From positions 744,001-808,000 of the forward strand of contig NZ_CP157484.1 of NCBI RefSeq assembly GCF_045348435.1: a stretch of 64,000 nt of DNA, given 5' to 3'. The translations under genes were made by a program, and so were the position numbers. Source of the DNA: Alsobacter sp045348435. GTDB lineage: Bacteria; Pseudomonadota; Alphaproteobacteria; Rhizobiales; Beijerinckiaceae. The notes below the pieces were generated by a model. The model was not told the origin of the DNA, made no database searches, and was given only the letters and a program-made list of their open reading frames with translations. The first letter of the stretch is position 1. Each line of letters opens with the position of its first letter. This document shows, piece after piece, positions 33,337-42,927 of this stretch.

Positions 33337-34923
33337 ATGTTCCGCAAGCTGCTTCCCGCCGTAGCTTTGGCGCTGTTCGTCGCGCCCGCGTCGGCCGAGA
33401 CCGTCGTCCGCTACGGCATTTCGATGAACGACATTCCGCTGACCTCCGGCCAGCCGGACCGCGGCGCAGGCGCCTACCAGTTCACCGGCTACACCATCTA
33501 CGACCCGCTGGTCGCCTGGGAGATGGACGTGGCGGACCGCCCCGGAAAGCTCATCCCGGGCCTCGCCACGGAATGGAAGGTCGATCCGGCCAATCCCAAG
33601 CTGTGGCGGTTCACCCTGCGCCAGGGCGTGACCTTCCACGACGGCAGCCCCTTCAACGCGGACGCGGTCGTCTGGAACCTCGACAAGGTGCTGGACGACA
33701 AGGCCCCCCATTTCGACAAGCGCCAGAGCGCGCAGGTGAAGCCGCGGCTGCCCTCGGTGGCGAGCTGGCGCAAGGTGGACGACGCCACCGTCGAGATCGT
33801 CACCAAGGACGTCGACAGCTTCTTTCCTTACCAGATGCTCTGGTTCCTGGTGTCCAGCCCGGCCCAGTATGAAAAACTAGGCAAGGACTGGGAGAAATTC
33901 GCGCAGAAGCCCTCCGGCACGGGTCCCTTCAAGCTCGACTCGCTGCAGCCGCGCCAGCGCGCCGAGCTCGTGAAGAACGCCGCCTACTGGGACCCGAAGC
34001 GCGTCCCCAAGGTCGACCGGCTGGTGCTCGTGCCGCTTCCGGAAGCGCTGACCCGCACCAACGCGCTCCTGTCGGGACAGGTCGACATCATTGAGGCGCC
34101 CGCGCCCGACACCGTCGCCGCCCTGAAGCAGGGCGGCATGCGCATCGTCGACAACGTCACCCCGCATGTCTGGAACTACCACCTGAGCACGCTGCCGGGC
34201 TCGCCCTGGACCGACATCCGCCTGCGCAAGGCGCTGAACCTCGCCATCGACCGCGCCGGGCTGGTGCAGCTTCTGAGCGGGCTGGCCAGCCCCGCCAAGG
34301 GCCAGGTCGACCCGTCCAGCCCCTGGTTCGGCAAGCCCGGCTTCGACATCAAATATGACCCGGAAGCCGCCCGGAAGCTGGTCAAGGAGGCCGGATACTC
34401 GCCCGAGAAGCCCTTGAAGGCGACCTTCGCCATCGCGATCGGCGGCACCGGCCAGATGCAGTCGCTGCCGATGAACGAATACATCCAGCAGAACCTGAAG
34501 GAGATAGGCGTAGAGATCGAGTTCAAGCCCGTCGAGCTGGAGGTGCTCTACACGCAGTGGCGCAAGGGCGCGAAGGACGAGATGAACGCCGGCGTCAGCG
34601 CCAACAACGTCGCCTACGTCACCTCCGATCCGCTCTATGCGCTGGTGCGCTTCTTCCACTCCGGCCAGGTCGCGCCGGTGGGCGTCAACTGGGGCTTCTA
34701 CAAGAACGACAAGGTCGACGCCCTGATCGACGACGCCAAGCGCAGCTTCGACGTCGCCAAGCAGGACGAGCTGCTGGCCCAGGCGCATTCCATCATCGTC
34801 GACGACGCGGTGCTGGTCTGGGTGGTTCATGACACCAACCCGCATGCGCTGTCGCCCAAGGTGAAGTCCTTCGTGCAGGCCCAGCACTGGTTCCAGGACC
34901 TAACCACCATCGGCATGCAATAG
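33337..34923 (+). CDS. ABC transporter substrate-binding protein, dipeptide/nickel type (SBP_bac_5)
   Basis: The 528-residue protein has a signal peptide (1-21, ending ASAE) and the full SBP_bac_5 fold: YTIYDPLVAWE, LIPGLATEWKVDP, WRFTLRQGVTFHDGSPFNADAVVWNLD (the family signature) and VRFFHSGQV near the end. Such proteins bind peptides, nickel, opines or other solutes in the periplasm. No DppB/C/D/F-type permease or ATPase genes lie nearby, so it is an orphan in this window. A long GC stem follows the stop. Confidence 0.9.
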   Translation: MFRKLLPAVALALFVAPASAETVVRYGISMNDIPLTSGQPDRGAGAYQFTGYTIYDPLVAWEMDVADRPGKLIPGLATEWKVDPANPKLWRFTLRQGVTFHDGSPFNADAVVWNLDKVLDDKAPHFDKRQSAQVKPRLPSVASWRKVDDATVEIVTKDVDSFFPYQMLWFLVSSPAQYEKLGKDWEKFAQKPSGTGPFKLDSLQPRQRAELVKNAAYWDPKRVPKVDRLVLVPLPEALTRTNALLSGQVDIIEAPAPDTVAALKQGGMRIVDNVTPHVWNYHLSTLPGSPWTDIRLRKALNLAIDRAGLVQLLSGLASPAKGQVDPSSPWFGKPGFDIKYDPEAARKLVKEAGYSPEKPLKATFAIAIGGTGQMQSLPMNEYIQQNLKEIGVEIEFKPVELEVLYTQWRKGAKDEMNAGVSANNVAYVTSDPLYALVRFFHSGQVAPVGVNWGFYKNDKVDALIDDAKRSFDVAKQDELLAQAHSIIVDDAVLVWVVHDTNPHALSPKVKSFVQAQHWFQDLTTIGMQ

Positions 34924-34932
34924 AGCACGGCG

Positions 34933-34960
34933 GCCGGCGCGCTTCACCCCGCGCGCCGGC
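34933..34960 (+). terminator. Stem-loop after orphan binding protein gene
   Basis: GCCGGCGCGC-TTCACCCC-GCGCGCCGGC is a perfect ten-base stem eight bases after the stop, with no T-run. It probably terminates or stabilises the transcript. Confidence 0.5.
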
Positions 34961-34999
34961 TGCGCTACAGGTCGGGCCCGCACCCATCCGGACCCGGCC

Positions 35000-35476
35000 A
35001 TGAGCCTCGAGACCGTCCGCGCCTTCCTGGCGGACAAAGCCCCTGAACTGACCGTCGTCGAACTGTCCGAAAGCACGGCGACCGTCGCCCTGGCGGCGCA
35101 GGCCCACGGCGTCGAGCCGGGCCGCATCGCCAAGACCCTGTCCCTGCGCGTCGGCGAGCGGGCGGTGCTGGTGGTGGCGCGCGGCGACGCCCGGCTGAGC
35201 AATCCCAAGGTCAAGGCGGCGTTCGGCGGCAAGGCCACGATGCTGTCCGCCGACGAAGCCGTCGCCCTCACCGGCCACCCGGCCGGCGGCGTCTGCCCGT
35301 TCGGCCTCGCCACGCCGATCCCGGTCTATTGGGACGTGTCGTTGAGGGCCTTCGACGAGGTGCTGCCCGCCGCGGGGGACATCCATGCGGCCGTCCGGAT
35401 CGCGCCGGAGCGCATGGCCGAGATCACCGGAGCCGAGTGGGTCGACGTCTGCCAGGATCCGCCGCCGGCGGCCTAG
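35000..35476 (+). CDS. YbaK/EbsC-type aminoacyl-tRNA deacylase
   Basis: The 158-residue protein is a single YbaK/ProX-type editing domain, which hydrolyses mischarged aminoacyl-tRNA such as Cys- or Ala-tRNA(Pro). Landmarks are STATVALAAQAHGVEPGRIAKTL with the conserved lysine of the active site, VVARGDARLSN, and HPAGGVCPFGLATPIPVYWD. Alone among its neighbours it acts in translation quality control. The start at 35000 matches the domain start. Confidence 0.88.
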   Translation: MSLETVRAFLADKAPELTVVELSESTATVALAAQAHGVEPGRIAKTLSLRVGERAVLVVARGDARLSNPKVKAAFGGKATMLSADEAVALTGHPAGGVCPFGLATPIPVYWDVSLRAFDEVLPAAGDIHAAVRIAPERMAEITGAEWVDVCQDPPPAA

Positions 35477-35578
35477 AGCATGCTGCGAAAAGGTGGAATC
35501 CGGCTTTTCGAACGAAGCATGCGACAACCAAGAAACCTAGACCATGCTGTGTTTCCATCAAAACACAGCATGGTCTAG
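35473..35578. repeat. Rhizobial-type intergenic palindromic repeat, copy 2
   Basis: This copy reads CTAGAGCATGCTGCGAAAAGG, TGGAATCCGGCTTTTCG, GAAGCATGCG and then a long palindrome CTAGACCATGCTGTGTTT ... AAACACAGCATGGTCTAG (35537-35578). The closing CTAG supplies the TAG stop of the helicase gene on the minus strand. Confidence 0.8.
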
Positions 35579-37659
35579 CGCCACATGCCCCGCATCCGCG
35601 CGCCGATGTCGATGCGCGCCCCCTGGGCGGCCGCACGCGCGGCCTCGGCCGGGGCCGGCGGCCAGGCGCAGCTCTCGAAATGCGCCAGCAGCTGGGGCGG
35701 GATGAACCGCGTCCGCGAGGCGTAGACATGGCGGTCGCCGCCCGCTGACTGCTGGTGCTTGAAGAAGCGCTGCGGCAGCAGGATGTGCAGGTCGTCCTTG
35801 GCCCGCGTCATGGCCACATAGAGGAGGCGCCGTTCCTCCTCGATCTCGGCGGTCGTGCCCGTGCCGAGGTCCGACGGAAAGCAGCCGTCCACGACGTTCA
35901 GCACGAAGACCGACTTCCACTCCTGCCCCTTGGCGGAGTGCACGGTGGAAAGGATCAGGTAGTCCTCGTCCTTGAGCGGCGGCCCGGCGTTGTCGCTCGT
36001 CGCGTCTGGAGGATCCAGCGTCAGCTCGGTGAGGAACCGCTCGCGTGACGGATAGCCCGACGCGATCTGCTCCAGTTGCAGGATGTCGGCCTGCCGGGTG
36101 ACTGCGTCCTCGTGGATGCGCTCCAGATGCGGCTCGTACCAGCGCCGCGCCAGCTCGAACTCCGCCGGCCAGCCGGCGGCTTTGCAGGCGAGCTGGCCCA
36201 TGGTGTCGACGAACGAGGCCCAGTCCGCGCCGGAGCGCGGCGGCTGCGGATGCTCGGCCAGGGCCGCCACGGGGGAGGACGCCTCGGCCATGCGGTCCAG
36301 GATGCGCTGCGCCGAGGACGGACCGACGCCGGGCAGGAGCTGGAGCAGCCGGAATCCGGCGACCCGGTCGCGCGGGTTCTCGGCCCAGCGCAGTAGCGCC
36401 AAGAGGTCCTTCACGTGGGCGGCGTCGAGGAACTTCAGGCCGCCGAACTTGACGAAGGGGATGTTGCGCCGCGTGAGTTCGATCTCGAGCGGGCCGCTGT
36501 GATGGGAGGTCCTGAACAGCACCGCCTGCTGCTTCAGCGCGGCCCCGGTCTCGCGGTTCTCCAGCACCGTCTCGACCACGTAGCGCGCCTGGTCGCTCTC
36601 GTCGCGCAGGCTGACGAGCCGCGGGCGTCCTCCGCTGTCGCGGTCGGTCCAGAGATTCTTCGTGAACCGCTCGCGCGCCTGGCCGATCACCGCGTTGGCC
36701 GCCGCCAGGATCGGCGCGGTCGAGCGGTAGTTGCGGTCCAGCGTGACCACCGCGGCCGGCGGCGTGAACTGGCGCGGGAAGTCCAGGATGTTGCGCACCG
36801 TCGCGGCGCGGAACGAGTAGATCGACTGCGCGTCGTCGCCCACCACGGTGAGGCCGGCCCCGTCCGGCTTCAGCGCCAGCAGGATCGAGGATTGCAGGCG
36901 GTTGGTGTCCTGGTATTCGTCCACCATCACGTGGTCGAAGCGGGCGCCGAGGTCCGCCGCGATGGCGGGCTCGGCCGCCATCTGCGCCCAGTAAAGCAGC
37001 AGGTCGTCGTAATCGAGCACGTGCTGGCGCTGCTTGGCCTCCACATAGGCGGCGAAGAGCTGGCGCAGCTCGGCCGCCCACCCGGCGCACCACGGATAGG
37101 AGGCGGCGAGCGTCTCCTCGATGGCCGCCTCGGCGTTGACGCAGCGCGAATAGATGGCGAGGCAAGAGCCCTTGGTGGGAAAGCGGCTCTCGGTCTTGCT
37201 GAAGCCGAGCTCGTGCCGGATCAGGTTCATCAGGTCGGCGGAGTCTTCCCGGTCGTGGATGGTGAAGGCCGGGTCGAGCCCGATCTGCTCGGCATAGTCA
37301 CGCAGCAGCCGCGCCCCGACGCCGTGGAACGTGCCCGCCCAGGTGAGCGCGTCCGCCACGGCGCCGCCCGCCGGCCCCATGACGCGGCGCGCGATCCGCT
37401 CCACCCGCCGCGTCATCTCCGTGGCGGCGCGGCGCGAGAAGGTCATGAGCAGGATGCGGCGCGGATCCGCGCCGCTGACCACCAGATGCGCCACCCGGTG
37501 CGCCAGCGTGTTGGTCTTGCCCGAGCCCGCGCCGGCGATCACCAGCAGCGGCGGCCCGACGGTCGCGCCCGCATGGACGCCATGCTCCACCGCGCTTCGC
37601 TGCTGCGGGTTGAGCGCGTCCAGATAGGCCACCGGCGCGGCGAGGGGCGATTCGATCAT
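35575..37659 (-). CDS. UvrD/Rep-family ATP-dependent DNA helicase
   Basis: This 694-residue superfamily 1A helicase has motif I AGAGSGKTNTLAHRV near the N-terminus, MTFSRRAATEMTRR, motif II VDEYQDTN, GDDAQSIYSFRAAT, LDRNYRSTAPIL and, near the end, STVHSAKGQEWKSVFVLNVVDG and LYVAMTRAKDDLHIL. It should unwind DNA in repair or replication restart. It resembles the second UvrD-like paralogue of Alphaproteobacteria rather than UvrD itself. ATG 37659 lies directly before the helicase core; a longer frame to 37749 adds no homology. Its stop codon is contributed by the intergenic repeat. Confidence 0.92.
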   Translation of the reverse strand: MIESPLAAPVAYLDALNPQQRSAVEHGVHAGATVGPPLLVIAGAGSGKTNTLAHRVAHLVVSGADPRRILLMTFSRRAATEMTRRVERIARRVMGPAGGAVADALTWAGTFHGVGARLLRDYAEQIGLDPAFTIHDREDSADLMNLIRHELGFSKTESRFPTKGSCLAIYSRCVNAEAAIEETLAASYPWCAGWAAELRQLFAAYVEAKQRQHVLDYDDLLLYWAQMAAEPAIAADLGARFDHVMVDEYQDTNRLQSSILLALKPDGAGLTVVGDDAQSIYSFRAATVRNILDFPRQFTPPAAVVTLDRNYRSTAPILAAANAVIGQARERFTKNLWTDRDSGGRPRLVSLRDESDQARYVVETVLENRETGAALKQQAVLFRTSHHSGPLEIELTRRNIPFVKFGGLKFLDAAHVKDLLALLRWAENPRDRVAGFRLLQLLPGVGPSSAQRILDRMAEASSPVAALAEHPQPPRSGADWASFVDTMGQLACKAAGWPAEFELARRWYEPHLERIHEDAVTRQADILQLEQIASGYPSRERFLTELTLDPPDATSDNAGPPLKDEDYLILSTVHSAKGQEWKSVFVLNVVDGCFPSDLGTGTTAEIEEERRLLYVAMTRAKDDLHILLPQRFFKHQQSAGGDRHVYASRTRFIPPQLLAHFESCAWPPAPAEAARAAAQGARIDIGARMRGMWR

Positions 37660-37820
37660 GCTGGGCGATGCCAGCACGTTTCGCGTTTTGTTCGCAACTC
37701 GCAACTGCGCTGACGTGCAAGGAGCCGCCCGGCTGCGCTCGCGCCGCAACAGCCCGTTGCGCCCCGCCGCCCGCCTGTGGGAAGAGACCGCATCGGCCGC
37801 CGACGCGCGTGGAGCCTCGC

Positions 37821-39113
37821 ATGTCCTTCGATCTCATCGTCCGCAACGCCGTCCTGCCGGACGGCCGGCGCCTCGACATCGGCGTGCGGGGAGGGCGCAT
37901 CGCCGCGCTCGAGCCGTCGCTGCAGGGGGAGGCCGGGGCGGAGCTGGACGCCAGGGGGCAACTCGTCTCGCCGCCCTTCGTCGACTGCCATTTCCACATG
38001 GACGCGACGCTGTCGCTCGGGCTGCCGCGCATGAACCAGTCCGGCACGCTGCTGGAGGGCATCGCGCTCTGGGGCGAGCTGAAGCCGATCCTCACCTTCG
38101 AGGCCGTGGTGGAACGCGCGCTGCGCTATTGCGACCTCGCCGTTTCACAGGGCCTGCTGGCCGTGCGCTCGCATGTCGACGTCTGCGACGACCGGCTGCT
38201 GGCCGTCGACGCCCTCCTGCACGTGAAGGAGCAGGTGAAGCCCTGGCTCGACCTGCAGCTCGTGGCCTTTCCGCAGGACGGCTACTACCGCTCGCCCACG
38301 GCCGCCGAAAACCTCCGGCGGGCGCTCGACAAGGGCGTCGACGTGGTCGGCGGCATCCCGCATTTCGAGCGGACCATGCAGGAGGGCGCCGCCTCCGTGC
38401 GGGCGCTCTGCGAGATCGCGGCCGAGCGCGGCCTGATGATCGACCTCCACTGCGACGAGAGCGACGACCCGCTCTCCCGCCACGTCGAGACGCTGGCCTG
38501 CGAGGCGCAACGCCTGGGTCTCGGGCGCCGGGCGGCGGGATCGCACCTCACCTCCATGCACTCCATGGACAACTACTACGTCTCCAAGCTGCTGCCCCTG
38601 ATCGCCGAATCCGGGATCTTCGCCATCGCCAACCCGCTGATCAACATCACGCTTCAGGGCCGGCATGACTCCTATCCGCGCCGCCGCGGGCTGATGCGCA
38701 TCCCCGAGATGCGCCAGCACGGCATCCCGGTCGCGCTCGGGCAGGACTGCGTGATGGACCCCTGGTACGGGCTCGGCGGCGCCGACATGCTGGACGTCGC
38801 CCACATGGCCGTCCACGCCGTCCCGATGACCAGCCGCGAGGCCATCCGCTACGCCTTCGAGGCCGTCACCGCCATTCCGGCGCAGGTGATGGGGCTGGAG
38901 GGCTACGGGCTCGAATTGGGCTGTAACGCCGATTTCGTCCTCCTGCAGGCGGCCGACCCGATCGAGGCCGTCCGGCTGCGCGCGCAGCGGCTCGCCGTGG
39001 TCCGACGCGGCGAGGTCATCGCCGAGAGCGCCCCGCGCGCGACCAGCCTGCGCCTGCCCGGTCGACCCGGGTCCGTCGACCCCGCCTCCTATGCGCCAAA
39101 ATCGGCCAACTGA
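37821..39113 (+). CDS. Cytosine-deaminase-like amidohydrolase
   Basis: The 430-residue protein is a metal-dependent amidohydrolase. The metal-site motif HFHMD (about residues 56-60), HCDESDDPLSRH, a His in HLTSMHSMD and the Asp in LGQDCVMDPW all fit the cytosine deaminase/isopropylammelide hydrolase group. It begins with the usual small beta domain (FDLIVRNAVLPDGRRLDIGVRGGRI). The gene is followed by a BMP-type binding protein and a nucleoside-type ABC transporter on the same strand, which suggests deamination of an imported base or a related ring. The exact substrate is not fixed by sequence. Confidence 0.88.
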   Translation: MSFDLIVRNAVLPDGRRLDIGVRGGRIAALEPSLQGEAGAELDARGQLVSPPFVDCHFHMDATLSLGLPRMNQSGTLLEGIALWGELKPILTFEAVVERALRYCDLAVSQGLLAVRSHVDVCDDRLLAVDALLHVKEQVKPWLDLQLVAFPQDGYYRSPTAAENLRRALDKGVDVVGGIPHFERTMQEGAASVRALCEIAAERGLMIDLHCDESDDPLSRHVETLACEAQRLGLGRRAAGSHLTSMHSMDNYYVSKLLPLIAESGIFAIANPLINITLQGRHDSYPRRRGLMRIPEMRQHGIPVALGQDCVMDPWYGLGGADMLDVAHMAVHAVPMTSREAIRYAFEAVTAIPAQVMGLEGYGLELGCNADFVLLQAADPIEAVRLRAQRLAVVRRGEVIAESAPRATSLRLPGRPGSVDPASYAPKSAN

Positions 39114-39250
39114 TTGACGGACAGGCGTTTTTAGCCGTCAAAATGGGCGGTGAAAGCCAACCTGACCGGATGGACAAAGTCGCCTGGGCGGACCAAACTC
39201 CAGCCCGGGTTTCAACGAGGCCGGGCGTTCCGGCTGGCAAGGGGGCGGTC

Positions 39251-40276
39251 ATGACGCAAGATCCGACACGGTTCATTCTCGGGAACGGCCTGTCCCGCCG
39301 CGGCTTCGTCCTGGCCGGCGCGGCCGGGTTGGCGGCCGCCGGTCTGCCGCTGCGCGCCCGCGCGGCCGATGGGCTCAAGGTCGCGTCGATCTTCGCCACG
39401 CCGATCGAGGAGCCGTGGGACCACCAGATCCACGTCGCTCTCCAGCGCGCCGAGAAGGAGCTCGGCATCACCTACAAGTACTCCGAGAAGGTGCAGGCCT
39501 CCGATTTCGCCCGCGTGCTGCGCGAATACGCCCAGGGCGGCTTCGACCTCATCATGGGCGACGCCTTCGCGGCCGAGCGCGAGGCGCGCCGCGCCGCCAA
39601 GGCCTTCCCGAAGGTGGCCTTCCTGTTCGGCTCCGGCGCGGGTCCGGCCGAGCCCAATTTCGGCGTCTTCGACAACTGGATCCACGAGCCCGCCTACCTG
39701 TCCGGCCTGATCGCCGGCAAGATGAGCAAGAGCGGCACGGTCGGCGCCGTCGCCGCCATGGGCATCCCGGAGGTGAACCGGCTGGTGAACGCCTTCTTCG
39801 CGGGCGCCAAGGAAGTGAATCCCAACATCAAGAAGAAGATCACCTTCATCGGCTCCTTCTTCGACCCGCCCAAGGCCAAGGAAGCCGCCATCGCGCAGAT
39901 CGACGCGGGCGTCGACGTGATCTACGCCGAGCGCTTCGGCGTGATCGAGGCCGCGGCCGAAAAGAAGATCCTGGCGATCTCCAACATGTCCGACCAGTCG
40001 AGCCTCGCGCCCGACACGGTGATCACCGGTCCGGTCTGGGACATGTACCCGACCGTCCAGCAGGCCATCAAGCTGGTCAAGGCGGGCGTCTTCACCGCGC
40101 AGGACTACGGCGACTTCTCGCGCATGGGCAAGGGCGGCTCCTTCCTGGCGCCCTACGGCAAGTTCGAGACGAAGCTGCCGGCCGAGGTGAAGGAGCTCGT
40201 CGAGAAGAAGAAGCAGGAGATCCTCTCCGGCGAGTTCCGCGTCGACGTCGACGAGGCCACCCCGAGTTCGAGCTGA
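39251..40276 (+). CDS. BMP-family ABC transporter substrate-binding protein
   Basis: The 341-residue protein begins with a Tat-type signal (SRRGFVLAGAAGLAAAGLP) and continues as a BMP/PnrA-type binding protein: IFATPIEEPWDHQIHVALQRAE, DLIMGDAFAAEREAR, IAGKMSKSGTVGAVAAMGIPEVNRLVNAFFAGAKEVNP and SNMSDQSS. PnrA-like proteins bind nucleosides or bases. The ATG at 39251 was chosen over ATG 39143 since the Tat signal starts soon after it. It opens a transporter operon with an ATPase and two permeases, 137 bases after the amidohydrolase. Confidence 0.92.
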   Translation: MTQDPTRFILGNGLSRRGFVLAGAAGLAAAGLPLRARAADGLKVASIFATPIEEPWDHQIHVALQRAEKELGITYKYSEKVQASDFARVLREYAQGGFDLIMGDAFAAEREARRAAKAFPKVAFLFGSGAGPAEPNFGVFDNWIHEPAYLSGLIAGKMSKSGTVGAVAAMGIPEVNRLVNAFFAGAKEVNPNIKKKITFIGSFFDPPKAKEAAIAQIDAGVDVIYAERFGVIEAAAEKKILAISNMSDQSSLAPDTVITGPVWDMYPTVQQAIKLVKAGVFTAQDYGDFSRMGKGGSFLAPYGKFETKLPAEVKELVEKKKQEILSGEFRVDVDEATPSSS

Positions 40277-40286
40277 TCCAGCGACG

Positions 40287-40314
40287 CCGGCCGGCGCCAA
40301 AACGCGCCGGCCGG
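40287..40314 (+). terminator. Strong stem-loop between binding protein and ATPase genes
   Basis: CCGGCCGGCGC-CAAAAC-GCGCCGGCCGG is a perfect eleven-base stem, ten bases after the stop. Stems in this position usually protect the binding-protein mRNA or partly stop transcription, so that binding protein exceeds transporter. Confidence 0.6.
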
Positions 40315-40322
40315 ACCCCGCC

Positions 40323-41867
40323 ATGCGTGAAACCCATCCCCCATCGCCGGCGCCCGCCGCCGTCCCGCTCATGGCCATGCGGGGCGTGTCGAAGAGTTTT
40401 GGGAGCGTCCGCGCCAATGCGGACGTCGACCTCGACGTCATGCCGGGCGAGATCGTCGGCCTCCTGGGCGAAAACGGCGCCGGCAAGACCACGTTGATGA
40501 ATATCCTGTTCGGCGCCTATGCGGCCGATTCGGGAACGATCGAGATGGGCGGCCAGCCCGTGCGCATCCGCAATTCGGCCGACGCGCTGGCGGCGGGCGT
40601 GGGCATGGTTCACCAGCACTTTCACCTCGCGCCGCGCCTCACCGTCCTGGAAAACCTGCTGGTGGGGATGCCCGGGCGACATGGCGCTCTCGACCGGGCC
40701 GGCGCGCTGGCGCGCCTCGACGAGATCGGCCGGCATTTCGGCCTGCGCATCGCGCCCGATGCGCCCGTCGGGGCGCTGTCGGTGGGCGAGCAGCAGCGCC
40801 TGGAGATCCTGAAGGCGCTGTTTCGCGGCGCCCGCCTCCTGATCCTGGACGAGCCCACCGCCGTGCTGGCCCCCGACGAGGTTGAGGGCCTCTTCAAGGC
40901 TCTGCGCCGCATGGCCGCTGATGGGCTCGGCATCGTGTTCATCTCGCACAAGCTGAACGAGGTGAGGGCGCTCACGCACCGCTGCGTGATCCTGCGCCAT
41001 GGGCGCGTGGTGGGCCGCATCGCCGATCCGGCCGCAACCACGGCGTCCGAGATGGCGCGCCTGATGTGCGGCCAGGAGATCGTCGCGCCCGTGCGCCCGC
41101 CCGTGACGCCCGGCCCGGCGCTCCTCACGCTCGACCGCATCTCCACCCAGGGCCATGAGGGCGCGCCTTTACGGGACGTCAGCCTCGCGGTGCGGGCCGG
41201 CGAGATCGTCGGGGTGGCGGGCGTGTCCGGCAATGGCCAGCGGGCGCTGGCGGACGTCGTCGCCGGGATGCTTGCGCCATCGGCAGGCGCGATGACTCTG
41301 TGCGGCGCGCGCATCCAGCGCTTCACGCCCGCGGAGGTGCAGTCCCACGGCCTCGGGCGCATCCCGGAGGACCGGATGACCACCGGCCTCGTCACCAGCC
41401 TGCCGCTGGCCGACAGCATGGTGCTGCCGCGCATCAAGGACCCGGCCTTCAGCCGCCACGGCCTGCTCAAGCCCGGCGCGATCCTGCGCTTCGTGGAGGA
41501 TCAGATCCGCGCCTTCGACATCCGCTGCCCGGGCCCCATGGTGAGGGCGGGCGCGCTGTCGGGCGGCAACCTCCAGAAGGCGCTGCTGGCGCGCGAGCTG
41601 GCTTTCGACCCCAAGGTGGTGGTCGTGGCGCAGCCCACGCGCGGGCTCGACATCGGCGCGGCGCGCTTTGTCTATGACAAGTTCCTGGAGCTGCGCGGCC
41701 GCGGCTGCGGCTTGCTGGTGATCAGCGAGGACCTGGAGGAGCTGCTGACGCTCTCCGACCGCATCGCCGTCATGTATGAGGGGCGCATCGCCGGCGTGCT
41801 CGACGCCGCCGACGCGTCGGTCGCCCGCCTCGGGCTCCTGATGAGCGGCGCGGAAGGGCGAGCCTGA
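40323..41867 (+). CDS. ABC transporter ATP-binding protein, nucleoside/base type (two ABC domains)
   Basis: At 514 residues it has two fused ATPase domains, as in YufO/NupO and RbsA. The first has Walker A GENGAGKTT, signature LSVGEQQRLEIL and Walker B LLILDEPTAVL. The second has a degenerate Walker A (GVSGNGQRALADV), signature LSGGNLQKALLARE and a Walker B-like VVVVAQPTRGLD. That asymmetry is normal for this family. The stop is followed one base later by the first permease gene. It powers the BMP-type importer. Confidence 0.93.
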   Translation: MRETHPPSPAPAAVPLMAMRGVSKSFGSVRANADVDLDVMPGEIVGLLGENGAGKTTLMNILFGAYAADSGTIEMGGQPVRIRNSADALAAGVGMVHQHFHLAPRLTVLENLLVGMPGRHGALDRAGALARLDEIGRHFGLRIAPDAPVGALSVGEQQRLEILKALFRGARLLILDEPTAVLAPDEVEGLFKALRRMAADGLGIVFISHKLNEVRALTHRCVILRHGRVVGRIADPAATTASEMARLMCGQEIVAPVRPPVTPGPALLTLDRISTQGHEGAPLRDVSLAVRAGEIVGVAGVSGNGQRALADVVAGMLAPSAGAMTLCGARIQRFTPAEVQSHGLGRIPEDRMTTGLVTSLPLADSMVLPRIKDPAFSRHGLLKPGAILRFVEDQIRAFDIRCPGPMVRAGALSGGNLQKALLARELAFDPKVVVVAQPTRGLDIGAARFVYDKFLELRGRGCGLLVISEDLEELLTLSDRIAVMYEGRIAGVLDAADASVARLGLLMSGAEGRA

Positions 41868-41868
41868 A

Positions 41869-42927
41869 ATGCTGAAGCTCGAACCGCGCCAGACCACCCC
41901 GCACGCGCTGAATGTCGGCCTGCCGCTCGTCGCGATCGCGGCGACGCTGCTGCTCGGCAGCCTGCTGATCGGCCTGTCCGGCGCGAATGTGCTGGACGCC
42001 TATGCGGTGCTCTTCGCCAGCGCGTTGGGCGGCCGCACGGGCCTCACCGAGACCATGGTCAAGGCCGCGCCGATGATCTTCACCGGGCTTGCGGTCGCGG
42101 TCGCGTTCCGGGCCAGGTTCTGGAACATCGGCGCGGAAGGCCAACTGCTGGCCGGCGCGGTGGCGAGCGCCTGGATCGGCGCCTTTCCGATGCCCGCGCC
42201 CCTGGCCTGGATCGCGATGGCGCTGGCGGGCGCCGCCGCGGGAGCGGGCGTGGCCATGATACCGGCCGTGCTGCGCGTCAACTTCAAGGTCGACGACGTG
42301 GTCAGCTCGCTGCTGCTCAACTCCATCGTGTTCTACGCCGTGATGGCGCTGATCGAGGGCCCCTGGAAGGACCCGATGAGCGGCTACCCGATCTCGCCGC
42401 CGATCGAGGACGACGCCAACTTCCCGGTGCTGCTGGCCGGCACCCGCCTGCATCTCGGCGTGCTTGCCGCCGTCGTGGCGGCCGGGGCGGTGTGGTTCCT
42501 GATGACCCGCACCACGCTCGGCTTCGCCATCCGGGTGACCGGCGAGAACGCCGCCGCGGCCCGCTACGGCGGCGTCCCGGTCGGCCGGATCATCCTGCTG
42601 ACGGCGGCCCTGTCGGGCGGCCTCGCGGGCCTCGCCGGCGTCGGGGAGGTCGGCGGCGTCCACTTCCAGGTGATGAGCGACCTTTCGCCGGGCTTCGGCT
42701 ACAGCGGCATCGTCATCGCCATGCTGGCGCGCCTGAGCCCTCTGGGCGTCGTGCCCGCCGCCATCTTCTTCGCCGTGGTGATGACAGGCGCCGAAGCGAT
42801 GTCGCGCGCCACCGGCGTGCCGGTGTTCCTGGCCGACGTGCTGCAGGGCATCGCGCTCCTCGCCATGCTGGTCGCGCTGCTGTTCACCAGCTACCGCCTG
42901 CGCCGGGTCCGGGGCGTCGCCGCATGA
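41869..42927 (+). CDS. ABC transporter permease, nucleoside/base type (YufP-like)
   Basis: The 352-residue permease belongs to the BPD_transp_2 family, with about eight to ten membrane helices. Landmarks are LTETMVKAAPMIFTGLAVAVAFRARFWNIGAEGQLLAGA near residues 53-90, VRVNFKVDDVVSSLLLN-like LRVNFKVDDV, and GENAAAARYGGVPVGR, the coupling loop for the ATPase. It pairs with the next gene, overlapping it by four bases (ATGA at 42924-42927). Confidence 0.92.
   Translation: MLKLEPRQTTPHALNVGLPLVAIAATLLLGSLLIGLSGANVLDAYAVLFASALGGRTGLTETMVKAAPMIFTGLAVAVAFRARFWNIGAEGQLLAGAVASAWIGAFPMPAPLAWIAMALAGAAAGAGVAMIPAVLRVNFKVDDVVSSLLLNSIVFYAVMALIEGPWKDPMSGYPISPPIEDDANFPVLLAGTRLHLGVLAAVVAAGAVWFLMTRTTLGFAIRVTGENAAAARYGGVPVGRIILLTAALSGGLAGLAGVGEVGGVHFQVMSDLSPGFGYSGIVIAMLARLSPLGVVPAAIFFAVVMTGAEAMSRATGVPVFLADVLQGIALLAMLVALLFTSYRLRRVRGVAA

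Noticed and set aside
31824..33347. 507-codon open frame antisense to the antiporter gene
   Set aside because: High GC leaves long open frames opposite real genes. The translation is rich in R, H, E and G, while the other strand gives a clear twelve-helix MFS protein.
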